Shown here one piece after another: positions 25,401 to 36,338 of a stretch of 64,000 nucleotides of DNA. A program made the position numbers and the translations under genes. This DNA is from Dipylidium caninum (taxonomy: Eukaryota > Platyhelminthes > Cestoda > Cyclophyllidea > Dipylidiidae). Within the stretch, counting starts at the first letter, position 1. Each line of letters starts with the position of its first letter. The notes beneath the pieces are model-generated. The model saw only the letters and a list, made by a program, of their open reading frames with translations. It searched no databases and had not been told where the DNA came from. The DNA lies in assembly GCA_017562135.1 (NCBI GenBank), contig QEYB01000062.1, forward strand, positions 682,001 through 746,000, given 5' to 3'.

Positions 25401-28400
25401 AACTTGCTCCCACAACAGGCAATTTAGAGTAAACAGCGCACGGGAATATTTCCGCGAAAAAAACATTAGTTTCTTTCGGGGATTTCGCTCACATCAGTAG
25501 GGTTAACGATTGCGCATATAGCTGGCACACAAAGGCATCTGGATTTAGAACTTTTATTTAACTTTGCGATCAACAGGATCTGCAAAATGACCTGATCCCG
25601 GGTCGGAAAATCTTCCTCTCCCCCTCCTCCCCCTCCCACCCCCGGGAGAGAGTGGCATGTTTGGGCGCTGCGGAGTCTTCGCGATGAATTCACCGCCTGA
25701 AAGCCGGTCTGCGACAGCAATGCTCCAACATCCGTTTCGTAGAGATGTGGAAAAATTGTGTCAAAACAAATTGTATTAGCGTGAGGACCTTAAACACATG
25801 ACGTGTTCGGTGTTTACAACACGAGGTGTTAATTAACATTAACCAAAACCGGAGTTCCATGACAAAAGGAAAGGCGATAAACTTATGGCTTGGCAGGAGC
25901 ACCCAAAACACGAAAACGAGTCTAAAAAGTGACATGTCAGCACTCTTTACAAGCAAAGCAGGCCCTCCCGGGACCAAACAGCCGACTCCTCGAAGGGCCA
26001 CGAGTTGGGGAAAAGAGGGGGGAGGGAGGAGGGGAGGGCGACTGACCCCGTGAGACCGGCCGAAACGGTGGCAGCGTTGAGCGCCGCGACAGTGTAGCCC
26101 GAGGCGGTGGAGGGCGAGGGCAGACGGGGACGCAGACGGGCCTCCGAGTGCAGCTCACAAGGCTCTGGGTACGGCGGCAGTCGCGCGTTCGTCGAGTTGT
26201 AGGCTGCGTTCGGCGAGCACGTGCATCGGTCTACGGAAAGGGCAAAGGGAAAGGCAAATTCGACTCTGTGTTCAAGGAGACTCGAATAGTCGGCAACTCG
26301 GGCTGAGACGAGATTGATAAAGACCCGCTACCGTGAGAATTACTTCTGGATTCTTGTGATAACAGTGGGTTGGCAATACAGACTCTGCGTGAAAGGCATA
26401 ACCGACAACGAAGAGGCAGGAAAAGGGCTAGAAGATCCCCCCAATTTCGGGCGAAATTTTCCCTATTTGTGTGAAAAAGTAGCTACAATAGTAAGAAACT
26501 ACTAAAAATCGCATAGAAATTACAAGAAGCGCTTGTAGCACCCGAAGCTTACGACACTGGCGAGACTGACCTCTAGGCGTGGTGAGAATGACCTTTGACC
26601 TACCTCCGACACATGGGGGCGGACGACGCCTTACAATTTTGGGACGAGCTCGATGGCCAGCGCAGACAAATCTCTGCTACAGTAGACCTACTCCTACTTC
26701 CCCCGAGGGAGTCGCCCCGCTGAGACGTAGGCGCCGGAAGCTGACGCCGTCACCTGAGCGCAGGCGACTGCTGGGGGGGGGGCGATGGATGGAGGGGGAG
26801 GCGGAGGGGAACAGATTTGATGCTCGAGGGAACACACCTTTGAGTCAATGTGTCAGGCCTGCCTCCTCCACATAACTCTGCCTCAGGGCAGGAATTAAAC
26901 TCGGCCTAAGCTTATGCAGGGGTCAGGGCGGAGGGCATGACACTCGCGGCACGTGGTGGTTAAGCTTCAAACTGGCAACACTGCGAGAGGAGACCGGAGA
27001 AGACGCACGCAGTATTCACACCTTGTCAGTAAATACGCTGCGTTTTCACAAAAATATTGTCGAGCAAGAGAAGGAGAAAAGTCAAAGCAGAGCCTAAACT
27101 GCCTCATCCCATGCGTCAGCGGTAATAGTGAGGAGGCGGGACACGCCCCCCGTCCCCCCGCCCGAGTTCGTTGGATGTCCTGGCGGCCACAGGCTCAGGT
27201 CAGACAACGAGCAAAGCCATTTCCACCGAGGCTCGGACACGACATACGTAGTGGAGTCACATCGAAATGGGAGAGCGATTTTCTCCCATATCCGTGCAGC
27301 CGAGCTAATAGACAATTGGGCATGAAAATGGAAATAGTCTGAAGGTGCCTGGAGAAGGTGACGCACTATTTGGATTATTAATAAAGAAGAAGTTCCCAGA
27401 GAAGAGGGAATTTGTGCACGTGGCGGGATGGACCCGAGGGGACGGAGAGCTACGGGTCGCCTGGCTGAGAAGCCTCTTTGCTCCAACGACGCCATTCCTC
27501 CTTCACCCTCACTTAGGCCATTTCGTTGGCACAAGGCAAAAGAGAACGGAGAGAACGCAATTCATCCACATCACACAGACAGACACGCGCCCCAAATTCC
27601 CCCGAGGTGTTGGGCAAATCCTCCGGAACCGCACCTCAGGGAGAGACAAATTTTGGGCACATAATCTCGAGGTGAGTCGGCAAGCATTGAGTGCAATCAA
27701 AGTGATGCAGTGAGCACTCAGACAGAACCGCAAAACACATGGACACTCGATAGTTTCGATAAGAAAAGAGATGTAAGTCAAAAAATTAAAAAAAAAAAAC
27801 GCATTAAATGTATTCACACCCAAAATCTCGAAGAATAAATGCAAGTGGGGGCGGGGCGGGTGGGGGTCGGCGGACGCGGGTCCCGTGACTAAAGTTCACT
27901 TGCCCTGACCACAAAGAGGACGGAGCAAGTTGGACGTCACTGAGGTCAAAGTCGGTGGCCGACAAAAATCAACAGAGGTGTGTGCACTGAACTGTTGGCA
28001 TTCGCGCATAGTCGCGCAATCCCATTGCACACCCACGCGCACACACACACACACACACACAAGGAGAGGAGAGTGGGGATAGGTGGAAGAGACCGGGCTT
28101 AGACATTGAAAGGTGCGCGTCTCGAGGGCAGAACAACGCTCCTCGAGGGAGGATGAGGGCCACGAACAAGTGGGGGTTGGCCCTTTACTGCCATTTGGGT
28201 TGAAAAAGCGGAGTCCACTTAGGGAAGTGAGCGAGGAATATTATGACGCCGCCCAGACCGGCCAAAATTACTCTGGCCAAGGTAAAGCAAATGCCGCTGT
28301 CCGCCAGGGCAGGGGATTGTTTCCTCCGAGGCGCACGATAGGTGGCCGTGGCCGGGCGCGGGGAAATACGCCAGCTCAAGCAGCAGCCCGCGCTTTCACC

Positions 28401-31400
28401 CCCGTGTGGGCCAAAGGACTCAGGGGAGTAGGAGGAAGGGAAAGGTGTGTGTGTGTGTGTGTGCCCTAACAGTGTCTCAAGACGTCGTCACGAAAAATAT
28501 GAAATGGTTTTGTCTTTCAAGGATCAGTAGCTCGTTTAAATAAATTGTGTCTACGAAAGACTATTGAAAGGAGAGTGTAGATTTAAGAGTAGCCAGTGTG
28601 GATGAATTGAAGCCTTTTTGTATTTGCGAAGGCACAACTCCGCAGAGAAGAATTATGGGCCTCCGTCGGTCGGCCTTTTTGACGCTCTCGGCAGAAAGTG
28701 GGGACAAGAGCTGAAAGACCCGTTCGAAGCCTGTCCGATCTCAGCCTCGACCGCAATCATGGAAGTGGAATTCAGTGGTAGGTCGGAAGGAGAGACCTCA
28801 AAATCACCACAGAGAAGCCGTGATTGCACAACTTGACAGGAAATACGGTGACCCGAGCAAGCAATTACTCGAGCAATTGTCCTATTTTTAGAGGCAAAAA
28901 ACGCAAAGATTTCGGCCTCAAAAAGGCATTAACTGAATGAGCAAATGCAACGAAGTTTTCATCGGCAGTTGGCACGAATCTGATCGGAAAACGCGATTGG
29001 AACCTTTTGGGTCAAAAAATAGTTTGAATTATCTACTTCCAAAGTAAATAATGTCTCCTTTCCAGAAATTTTTAGCATACCCCAGAACAGATGTGTTAAA
29101 ATACTTTAAAAGACCACCATTAAAGGTTTCGGTGTTCCAAAAAGGCGTATTTCTCACCCTTGGTTGGCGATTCCCTGGAAGTGTTAGCGTAATCCAAAAC
29201 GGCCAGTCTGCCGCGACAAGTGCGTTTGGGGTCAGGAATGCCGAGAAGAGCGGCTGTGGCGGCCGCACGACAGCCAGCGATTCTATGCAAGTCGCCCCCG
29301 AGAGACGCGGAGCCGGAGGAGACCGAGGAAGCGGTGGAGTCCAGGTTGCGCGAGGGCTGCGGCCGTGTGAGGTGGTACTCCTCCAACCCCGAGGAGCGGT
29401 GGTACCGCGAGGTCCGGTTGACAACGCGGGAGCGTTTGTGCGTCCTCACAGTGATGGGACCGCCGTAGGGGGTGATGGGGAAGACGTGGGTGGTGCCGTG
29501 GTTGCTGCTCGCCGCAATCCACCGCGAGTCGGGAGAGAAGCTTATATCCACTATCTGCGATGGCGGGGAGGGAAATGGCACGAGTAGACGGGGAAGAACA
29601 AAGAAAGGAGTTTAAGGACACGGCGGCTGCCTACCTCACAAGGCGTCGAGCCGCGGTTGAGAGTGTAAAGGTGGTGGACGGCGGTCTCTCGGGGGTCTTG
29701 GGGATGGTTGGAAATACGGAATACGTGGAGGGCGTGGCCCTGCGTGCAGACCGTACAAAGGAGCGACCCTGTTGAATCAAATTCCAGGTAGCCAACGTTT
29801 GCCCATCGGTGTGCCTGCAGATTAACAAAAAAACACCCCGGTAACATTATTAGAAAAGACAAAAACGCTCAAGTGCAGTATAAATTGGGCGGTTTGTGCG
29901 GCTTTAACTGCCATGTCGAAGAGCAGAACGAAGAGCAGAAACCCCTGGCAAAATGGGGGAACCTCAATAAAATTGCTACAAGTGAATAAACCGTTGTGGG
30001 AATCTACTTCTTGAGAAAATCATCTTAACTAGTACGGTTTATTAACATGGGAGGCAGAATAATGCCAAAAAGTGTGTTTTCTCCGATCTGAGATTAAGTC
30101 GACTTTTTCTAACTTTTCAGAAAAACAGGATGAGACGGTTAACAGCACTGAATAAACAATTATTATAAAAAGGCCAAGAAAGTGGCCTTTTCATCGTGAG
30201 ACTGTGTGCACACAGGCACCCAGCGCTGTTCATCATAGACAAAGGAGGACGAGTGGCAATGAGGTTCTGGTGTGAGGTGGGCGGGGGGGGGGTGGAGAGG
30301 GGAATCACTGAAAATGCTCGAGGGTGCTGCTCATATCATTGACTCAACCAGAAGATGGGCTGCTCGGTAAGAGAAGGAGCCAAGGAAGGGAGGTTGAGGA
30401 TGGGAAGTAAGGCAGAGTTTCCACTTGTTTTGAGGACTGATGGGTCACTTACTCAGACCTGTGACGAAATAGAGTAGCATTTCTAGTACACAATGGCTCA
30501 AGGAGGGTTACAAGAGAGGGAGGGAGTCGAAGGGGCGCCACCAATCACCGACGACAATGCCAAATACCAGACAAAGTGTCAAAGGGGGGGGGAACGAGGA
30601 GGAGGAGGAGGAGCAAAAGAAATCTGAGATGGTAATGTACAGAAAAGACCAGTAAACAAACACACGTCCCCAAAGCACCATAGCCTGTCTGCTGGATTAA
30701 AAGAATGACTCAGTAAACAAGAGAATCAAAGGTTAGCGAGAAAAGAAATGCTCCCCAAAAGCGATTTCTAAACGCTGTCGGCGGTGTGAAGACTTTTGAG
30801 GGAATGCAGCAAGGCGGGCGACAAAGTGATTAGTTTGGGACAAGAAGAAGAGTTCGTGGCATGTGGACAAGCGGAGAAGAACGGCTACTAGGAGGTGAGA
30901 ACGCGCTAAACCATACACTTCGGGGAAAAAAAAAGGGGGGGGGGGCATAAGCACTAAGAGACACGTAGAATAGTTCAGGTGAAGGCGACAAATTTAAACA
31001 AAACCACAGTCAGCATTTATTTACTTTACTCGGAGGCGGAATCGGAAGAGTTTGGCTCACGAGAGTTTGCCTATTCAACTAAACTTTACCATAAATTCTG
31101 TGCACGACCAAACGAACGAGTGGACCCGGCCACTCTCTTCCTCTCTCTCTCTCTCTCTCTGTTACCTGAAAGTCTTTCTGCGCCTCCAATACAGATATTG
31201 TGTAATATAAATTGTATAAAAGACCCAAATCCTCTCACCATAAAGTGGGGCCACAAGAGCTCCGTTATCAGCAAAATCGTGGACATTAATGGCTGCATTC
31301 TTGTGGGAGAGCAGGATGTCGTCTTCAATCGACTGCGTCAGCGCATGATAGCCTTGATTCAGAGGTTGTTTCCGCTTGGAGTGGCAATTCTGGCAGGAAG

Positions 31401-34179
31401 GGTGCTTCAGAGTGGCGCACACATGGGGATGCTGCAGCACAAGGTACGGAGGTCCACCCGCCATGTACATCTGCTGCTGCTGCGTCCGCACCTCGGGAAT
31501 TTGCTCAGTCTCAGGGGCGGGCGAAGTGAGCAATCTCTGGTTCTCAAAGTTACTGTAATTGTTAGAGAGGCGCACCAGGTCAACTACGGAGACGTAGCCG
31601 GCAAGTGATGAGGAAGTGGAAGGCTCCCTCGATGACTCCGCCAACTGACTGTCCGCAGAAAGCGGATAGCGAGTGTACGTACTCGAACTGCCGGCTGATA
31701 CGGTGCTCGTTAGTGCTGAGAGACCGTCCCAGAGCCGCTGCAGCGTATAGGAGGAAAAATTAAGATTAAGCAAGATTTATCAGTTTAAATTGTTACCTAC
31801 TTCTTAGATATTTTATAAAACACCCGGACTGTGTCATTTAGTGGCCAGCAAAATTAAGTACCTCACAAAAAAGTGATTGTCGACTTACGTACAAAAAGAA
31901 GATCTGTTCAAAGTAATGACCGCCCGATCTATGCTAAACTGTTACAAGGTGCGTTTGAGGAGGCGGCCCTAAAGAAGCACCGTCCACATGAACTAAGAGG
32001 TGCCTGTCCACCCGAGCACAATGGGCGACTGTCAACAATAAGGTCAAGATTGTAAGCAAAAAGACTCCAAGAGTGGACAATTTAGCTGCCGAAATTGCCG
32101 CCTATTTGAAAGGATAAAAGAGACATCCGCGCCTGAAGATGACCTGTCATCGGATGTGCTGAGCACTAACCTCATCCTACTCAGCTGTGGTGAAATATAG
32201 CGATGAGAGTATGGTGTAACGAACATCAGAAAGAGCGTCATCTTACAGGCAGAATGACCTTCTAAACGCGGGTCAAATTGAAAAGGATAACTGTTTATCC
32301 ATTTCTGTGGGAAAGACACTAGATTTAAGTAGAATCAGGTAGATTTCAGAAGGTCAAGACTTGAAATCGGCCATTTGTATGTGTTTGAGCATCAATCTAA
32401 CTCACTACTCTTGTAGCGCAAGTATCAACACCACGCAGGTAAGAAGAGGTCAGGACCCCTCAAAGGCTACAGCAGGGAGTACCAAGTTTTACGCAAGAAT
32501 TGAAACTGCCGCACAAAAGTTCCATATCGGAATTTTTTGCGCTCTCCAAACACCCGCCAACCGACGCATCCACCTCGAAGCCAGAAACACAGAATACGTT
32601 ATTTCATTCCTGCCTGAGATTTACTAATCCGTTTTGTCTTTCGTCTTGATGGATGTTGGAGAATTTTATTAGAAGATTGAGGATAGCGAACTCCTTTATT
32701 CCATATCTCATTAAAATTATCTAAAAAGCACATCTTCGAGTGACACCAAGATATGGAACACGGTGAGGAAAGTCGGTGGGATTACGTAAGGCGATTTAAG
32801 TATGCTAGAAAAGTGCATGTACTCTAATTAGTTTACCTGACCTCTGATGCCGCATGCCCTTACGAGTGGTAAGAAATGTTTCAAAACCGATAAATCAGCG
32901 TCAAAAGGTGATTGGAGAAATAAACAGAAGTGGTCATGACAGAGGGGTTTGTCACGTGGCATAGGTGGTTGAGAAGTGCGACCTAGAGACGATGTGTGCC
33001 ACAGATTACGGCACAAACTAGGGGGAAAAACAACCAACTTACCTTGTTAACGTTAAATACCGTGGTAGCAGCGGGTTTTGATGATTCATCACTGGCATCA
33101 CCACACCGAGACATATGATGATAAACGGCCTTGAAGAAAGCACATAAAAAATAGAAATAAGGTTAAATATTCTAGCTTCCAGGAGGGAAGTTTAAAAAAA
33201 ATTGAAAGTATTTAAGAACCATCAATAAGAATGGAATTACCCGAACATCAGGAAAGGCTAACCAACGGGTGTTCAAGGCAACGGGAAGACTTTTTGCCAG
33301 GTTCGACTTGTAAAGCGTTTTAACATCTTAATATAAAGACAACATGCAGTCATATGAGAAGGTCAAAATATGAAATAACCACGATACTTACACCCTATGG
33401 TGAACAATTCAAGAAGCGTGTGTGTTGATAGAACAGAGATACAATCAACACGATGGACGAGCACAAACCTGAATGGCAATCAACGAATAAAAATGGGACA
33501 ACAAACCTCTGATTAGCATCAATTGAAGAGATGTAGGACGGTGAAGAATAATTAGCCACAGTGATGCCAGTAAGTAGGGATGTGAAATAAATCTTCCATT
33601 GAGAATTACTAAAAAAAAAGAATCGAGAGAGCGACCTACTTTTGCTCATTGCAAATCGCGATGATAGGACGCATCTCCTTAAGATAATCGGTGAATTCAA
33701 CTAGGTATGAAATATGGCATGATGGTAAAACAAACCATGAGGATCGCCCAATAGTTTGGCTGCGAGAGCATACATTCCAACTCTAGAAAGAAGTAATGAC
33801 GCCTGACCGTTGCTCTAGCGGAAAGTAAATAAGTCAAAAGTAACAACAAACCATTATAGCCCAAATGTAGAATCCATGACTTGTACTTATAAAAAGAAGA
33901 AAAGATATTTTGTCAAGCCCTGAGGCTGAAGAAGACAGATTCTCGAACCGAGCCCAGACAACAAGCTCCTGTGATGGATCCGAAATGGTGGTGGCTGGGA
34001 AATAATCAATGAGGATATCACGGACGCTCTCAACTAAATTTTTCTCGCTGGTATAATCATAGGATTGCTAAATCAAAAATACCTATGTTTCTCAAAGGAA
34101 ACAGTATACAGCGGTTGCATATCGAGGGATATAGCAGCAAGTAAGAATTAATAGAGTATCGACAATCCCATGCAAGAAC
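13451..34179 (-). CDS. BCAS3: BCAS3 microtubule/phagophore WD-repeat protein, 19 exons traced
   Basis: BCAS3 is a beta-propeller protein that binds phosphoinositides at phagophores (with PHAF1) and the cytoskeleton. Traced exons in transcription order: 34179-34110, 34067-33852, 33814-33736, 33700-33640, 33608-33507, 33468-33392, 33326-33241, 33129-33043, 31737-31492, 29814-29635, 29554-29158, 26230 to 25951 (or 26047), 24773-24640, 24180-24077, 23813-23603, 20706-20462, 19067-18878, 14721-14480, 14263-13451. All join in phase. Diagnostic matches to vertebrate BCAS3: [42 protein letters not shown] then [16 protein letters not shown]-type [11 protein letters not shown] with [22 protein letters not shown], and [20 protein letters not shown]. 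Introns range from 31 nt to about 4.5 kb. The first traced exon has no start Met and begins in phase 2, so the 5' end lies right of 34,179. The C-terminus is Ser-rich and basic. It is head-to-head with V-ATPase F. Confidence 0.93.
17808..17818 (+). repeat. poly-G tract (11 nt)
   Basis: One of several long G runs on the plus strand inside BCAS3 introns; others are at about 19272-19280, 26773-26782, 30282-30292, 30584-30592 and 30935-30945. On the BCAS3 transcript these read as poly-C. Confidence 0.9.
19441..19471 (+). repeat. imperfect (AAC)n microsatellite
   Basis: CAACAACGACAACAACAACA-type repeat in a BCAS3 intron, about 30 nt. Confidence 0.85.
23090..23205 (+). repeat. possible short interspersed element 3' end with (CTT)n tail
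   Basis: Inside a BCAS3 intron, about 100 nt of unremarkable sequence ends in GACAATAAATAACTTCTTC and further CTT units. A polyadenylation-like AATAAA followed at once by a short tandem tail resembles the element at 11.2-11.5 kb in form, though not in sequence. The left boundary is a guess and no second copy is visible. Confidence 0.25.
28038..28061 (+). repeat. (CA)n microsatellite
   Basis: Uninterrupted CA repeat of about 12 units in a BCAS3 intron. A matching GT run of about 10 units lies 400 nt away, so the two could pair as a long hairpin arm. Confidence 0.95.
28445..28463 (+). repeat. (GT)n microsatellite
   Basis: About nine to ten GT units in a BCAS3 intron, complementary to the CA run at 28038-28061. 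Confidence 0.93.
31135..31160 (+). repeat. (TC)n microsatellite
   Basis: About twelve TC units in the intron between BCAS3 exons at 31.5 and 29.8 kb. Confidence 0.92.
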
Positions 34180-35800
34180 CTGGAATGAAAAAGGAAAATG
34201 CAATTTTCGGAAATATTTAATAAAGGAAAAAATCTAAGTAAAAATGGCGACAAAATTTATGAGAAAGTGCGAAGAAGAGAAAGAAGTGAGATTTGCTTTA
34301 ACTGTTAATTAAGCAGAAGCACTGAAAGTGGCGGACTTATGACATTAGCAAAGATATGGCATTTATTTTGCAAGTGACAGAGGATCGCCCGCTAAAGTCA
34401 CTTGCTCGAGATATCCTGTTATTTAAAACTATGATAAAAACACCAGTAAGTAGGTGGACCGAGACGTCTCTGAAACGAATAGGAACGTAGAAATTAGTGC
34501 ACCCGTTAATCAATAAACAGAAGAATACACGTTTGAGATGCGCACCAAATAAAACGCAGTAGGCTGAGAAGATCACAGCATCACAAAATGTATACGGGAT
34601 CAGCTGACCGGAGAAATTGAATTACTCGCGCCTAGCCATAAATGTACCTTAAATAATCATATATTTCCATAAAGTCGCATTTATGTAAAATATCATTAAA
34701 ATTAACCTCAAGTAAAATTTACATTACTAAATAAAAAAATTTTGCTTTGCGAAACTTGGCAAAAGATTTTTTGGTTCTCTAAGCTTACTGTTCTCTAAAG
34801 TCCCCAGCGAGAATCCTCGCAGGGTTTGAGGCATAAATACAGGGTTCCACGGGGTAATAAAATTGGGCCTCTGACTGATTGAAGCCCACCAAAAATGGTT
34901 GCCTATCAGGATTAATATTTCAACACGAGAGCGTAGGACACGAAATGCCATCATAAGTAACAAATTTTGCCAAATTTGTGGCGCATGAGTAACATTCAAA
35001 ATGACCGGTGTATACGCCATTACTAGAGCTTAAATTTAACGCAACTCTGCCATTAAAATGTAATGCGGTGTATAACGGAATCGGGGAAAAATTAGAGGGG
35101 AGCCGCGGTGATTTCAAATACATAATTCTGAGATGTCCTATAACAATTTATTATTTCCCCTTGCTCCAGTGGCTAATTTAGACCATTAACTTTGCTTTGT
35201 TGAGCGGAGGCGTTTTACACACAAATCACATTAGAGATAGATCCGAGCATACATTTTTTATAAAAATAGTCGTGCTAAAGATCAGCGATCACAAGACCTT
35301 TTTGGCCCATTGGTAATTTGTCGATTTTAACAACCGCGTTTCGAGTTTTTCGCATCATAGAATTGTCAGTGTGGCGACATATTAACTTTATTATTTAAAT
35401 AAAAATTATACGGAAACAAATCTGTCGCCCTCCGCACAGTTGTGATGGGTTTCCTCTTTTTCGCCAACGTAAACGAGTTATAACGCTTTTAATCAACAGA
35501 AGAGGTACATTTTTTCATACGCATGCTACTAAGTTATTTCTCCTTTTAACCCCTAATATTGTATTATTTGAATGGTTTTTGAACTCGGCGGCGGACGACA
35601 AATTCCAGAAACACGCAATACTCGTATTCTTTTCCTTAAGTTCATTTATTTTTTTATCACATTACTCTTTTCAGTCAGTGCATTACTCCGGTACAGAAAA
35701 TATTTTTTAATTAATTTTTACAGGATATTTTTTTCAAAATGTACTCCTTTTCCAAATGGTTTTAAAAGGGCATAAGGTCGTTCTTCCTTGAATGTTAATT
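34180..35800. promoter_or_regulatory. divergent intergenic region between BCAS3 and V-ATPase F
   Basis: AT-rich region that must contain the missing first exon(s) of BCAS3 (minus) and the 5' flank of the V-ATPase F gene (plus). Several minus-strand open frames up to 97 codons lie at 34.3-35.1 kb, but none resembles the BCAS3 N-terminus. No promoter motif can be assigned by eye. Confidence 0.4.
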
Positions 35801-35802
35801 AG
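35801..35802 (+). promoter_or_regulatory. possible trans-splice (or 5' intron) acceptor AG before V-ATPase F
   Basis: TTCTTCCTTG and AATGTTAATTAG lie immediately before TCAATG, with the AG at 35801-35802 three nt from the first ATG. This has the form of a spliced-leader acceptor; a conventional upstream intron is equally compatible. Confidence 0.4.
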
Positions 35803-35805
35803 TCA

Positions 35806-36204
35806 ATGCTTGTGGGATTTGACTTTCCCGGTGGAATGTCAATTGCCAGTCATAAAGGCCGCTTGATCGCCGTTATTGGCGACGAGGATACTTGTACAGG
35901 CTTTCTCCTGGGAGGTATTGGGGAGCTCGATAAAAACCGCCGTCCGAATTTCTTAGCTGTGGATAAAGATACACCATTAAGTGAAATTGAAGATGCTTTC
36001 ACTTCATTCCTTACCCGCGGTGATATCGCAATAATCCTGATTGTTCAAAATGTTGCTGAAATGATCAGACATCTTATTGACGCACACTTAGATCCAATTC
36101 CGGCGGTGCTGGAGATACCGAGCAAGGACAAACCGTACGACGCAAGTAAAGATTCAATTCTGAAAAGGGCCAAGGGCATGTTCTCGACCGACGATTTTCG
36201 ATGA
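35806..36204 (+). CDS. V-type proton ATPase subunit F
   Basis: Subunit F is part of the central stalk of the V1 sector, which couples ATP hydrolysis to proton pumping into acidic organelles. A single uninterrupted frame of 132 codons; the internal ATG at 35836 gives 122 residues, close to the family's ~119, so [19 protein letters not shown] is the likelier start and the ten residues before it are probably leader or a minor form. Hallmarks are [29 protein letters not shown], the IILI core strand, [20 protein letters not shown] and the MFSTDDFR end. A polyadenylation signal AATAAA is at 36260-36265, and the next gene's ATG follows only 135 nt after this stop, pointing to a shared primary transcript. 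Confidence 0.95.
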   Translation: MLVGFDFPGGMSIASHKGRLIAVIGDEDTCTGFLLGGIGELDKNRRPNFLAVDKDTPLSEIEDAFTSFLTRGDIAIILIVQNVAEMIRHLIDAHLDPIPAVLEIPSKDKPYDASKDSILKRAKGMFSTDDFR

Positions 36205-36259
36205 ATTAACTTTGTCGCGGACATCCCTCTTCACTATATAGTGTTTCCGATACTTAATC

Positions 36260-36265
36260 AATAAA
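36260..36265 (+). terminator. AATAAA polyadenylation signal of V-ATPase F
   Basis: Canonical hexamer 56 nt after the stop codon and about 75 nt before the acceptor AG of the next gene; the spacing fits coupled 3' processing and trans-splicing. Confidence 0.65.
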
Positions 36266-36334
36266 TTTTGAACTTCTCGTCTTCTGAAGCACGCATTTAT
36301 TTTAAGCATTCAACCTTACTCCTTGTACAATTTT

Positions 36335-36336
36335 AG
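36335..36336 (+). promoter_or_regulatory. probable spliced-leader trans-splice acceptor
   Basis: TTACTCCTTGTACAATTTTAG directly precedes CTATG, placing the AG two nt before the start codon at 36339. No upstream exon is possible without entering the V-ATPase F 3' UTR, so a spliced leader is the simplest source of the 5' end. Confidence 0.55.
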
Positions 36337-36338
36337 CT

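Noticed and set aside
26953..27534. Opposed frames of 129 and 146 codons as possible BCAS3 exon
   Set aside because: Neither matches BCAS3 between the flanking exons, which already join in phase without them.
31162..31491. Rightful continuation of the BCAS3 exon at 31.5-31.7 kb as coding
   Set aside because: The open frame continues, but its end phase cannot join the next exon at 29814, whereas a donor at 31491 gives a phase-correct join (IPE to AHRWAN) aligned with the family.
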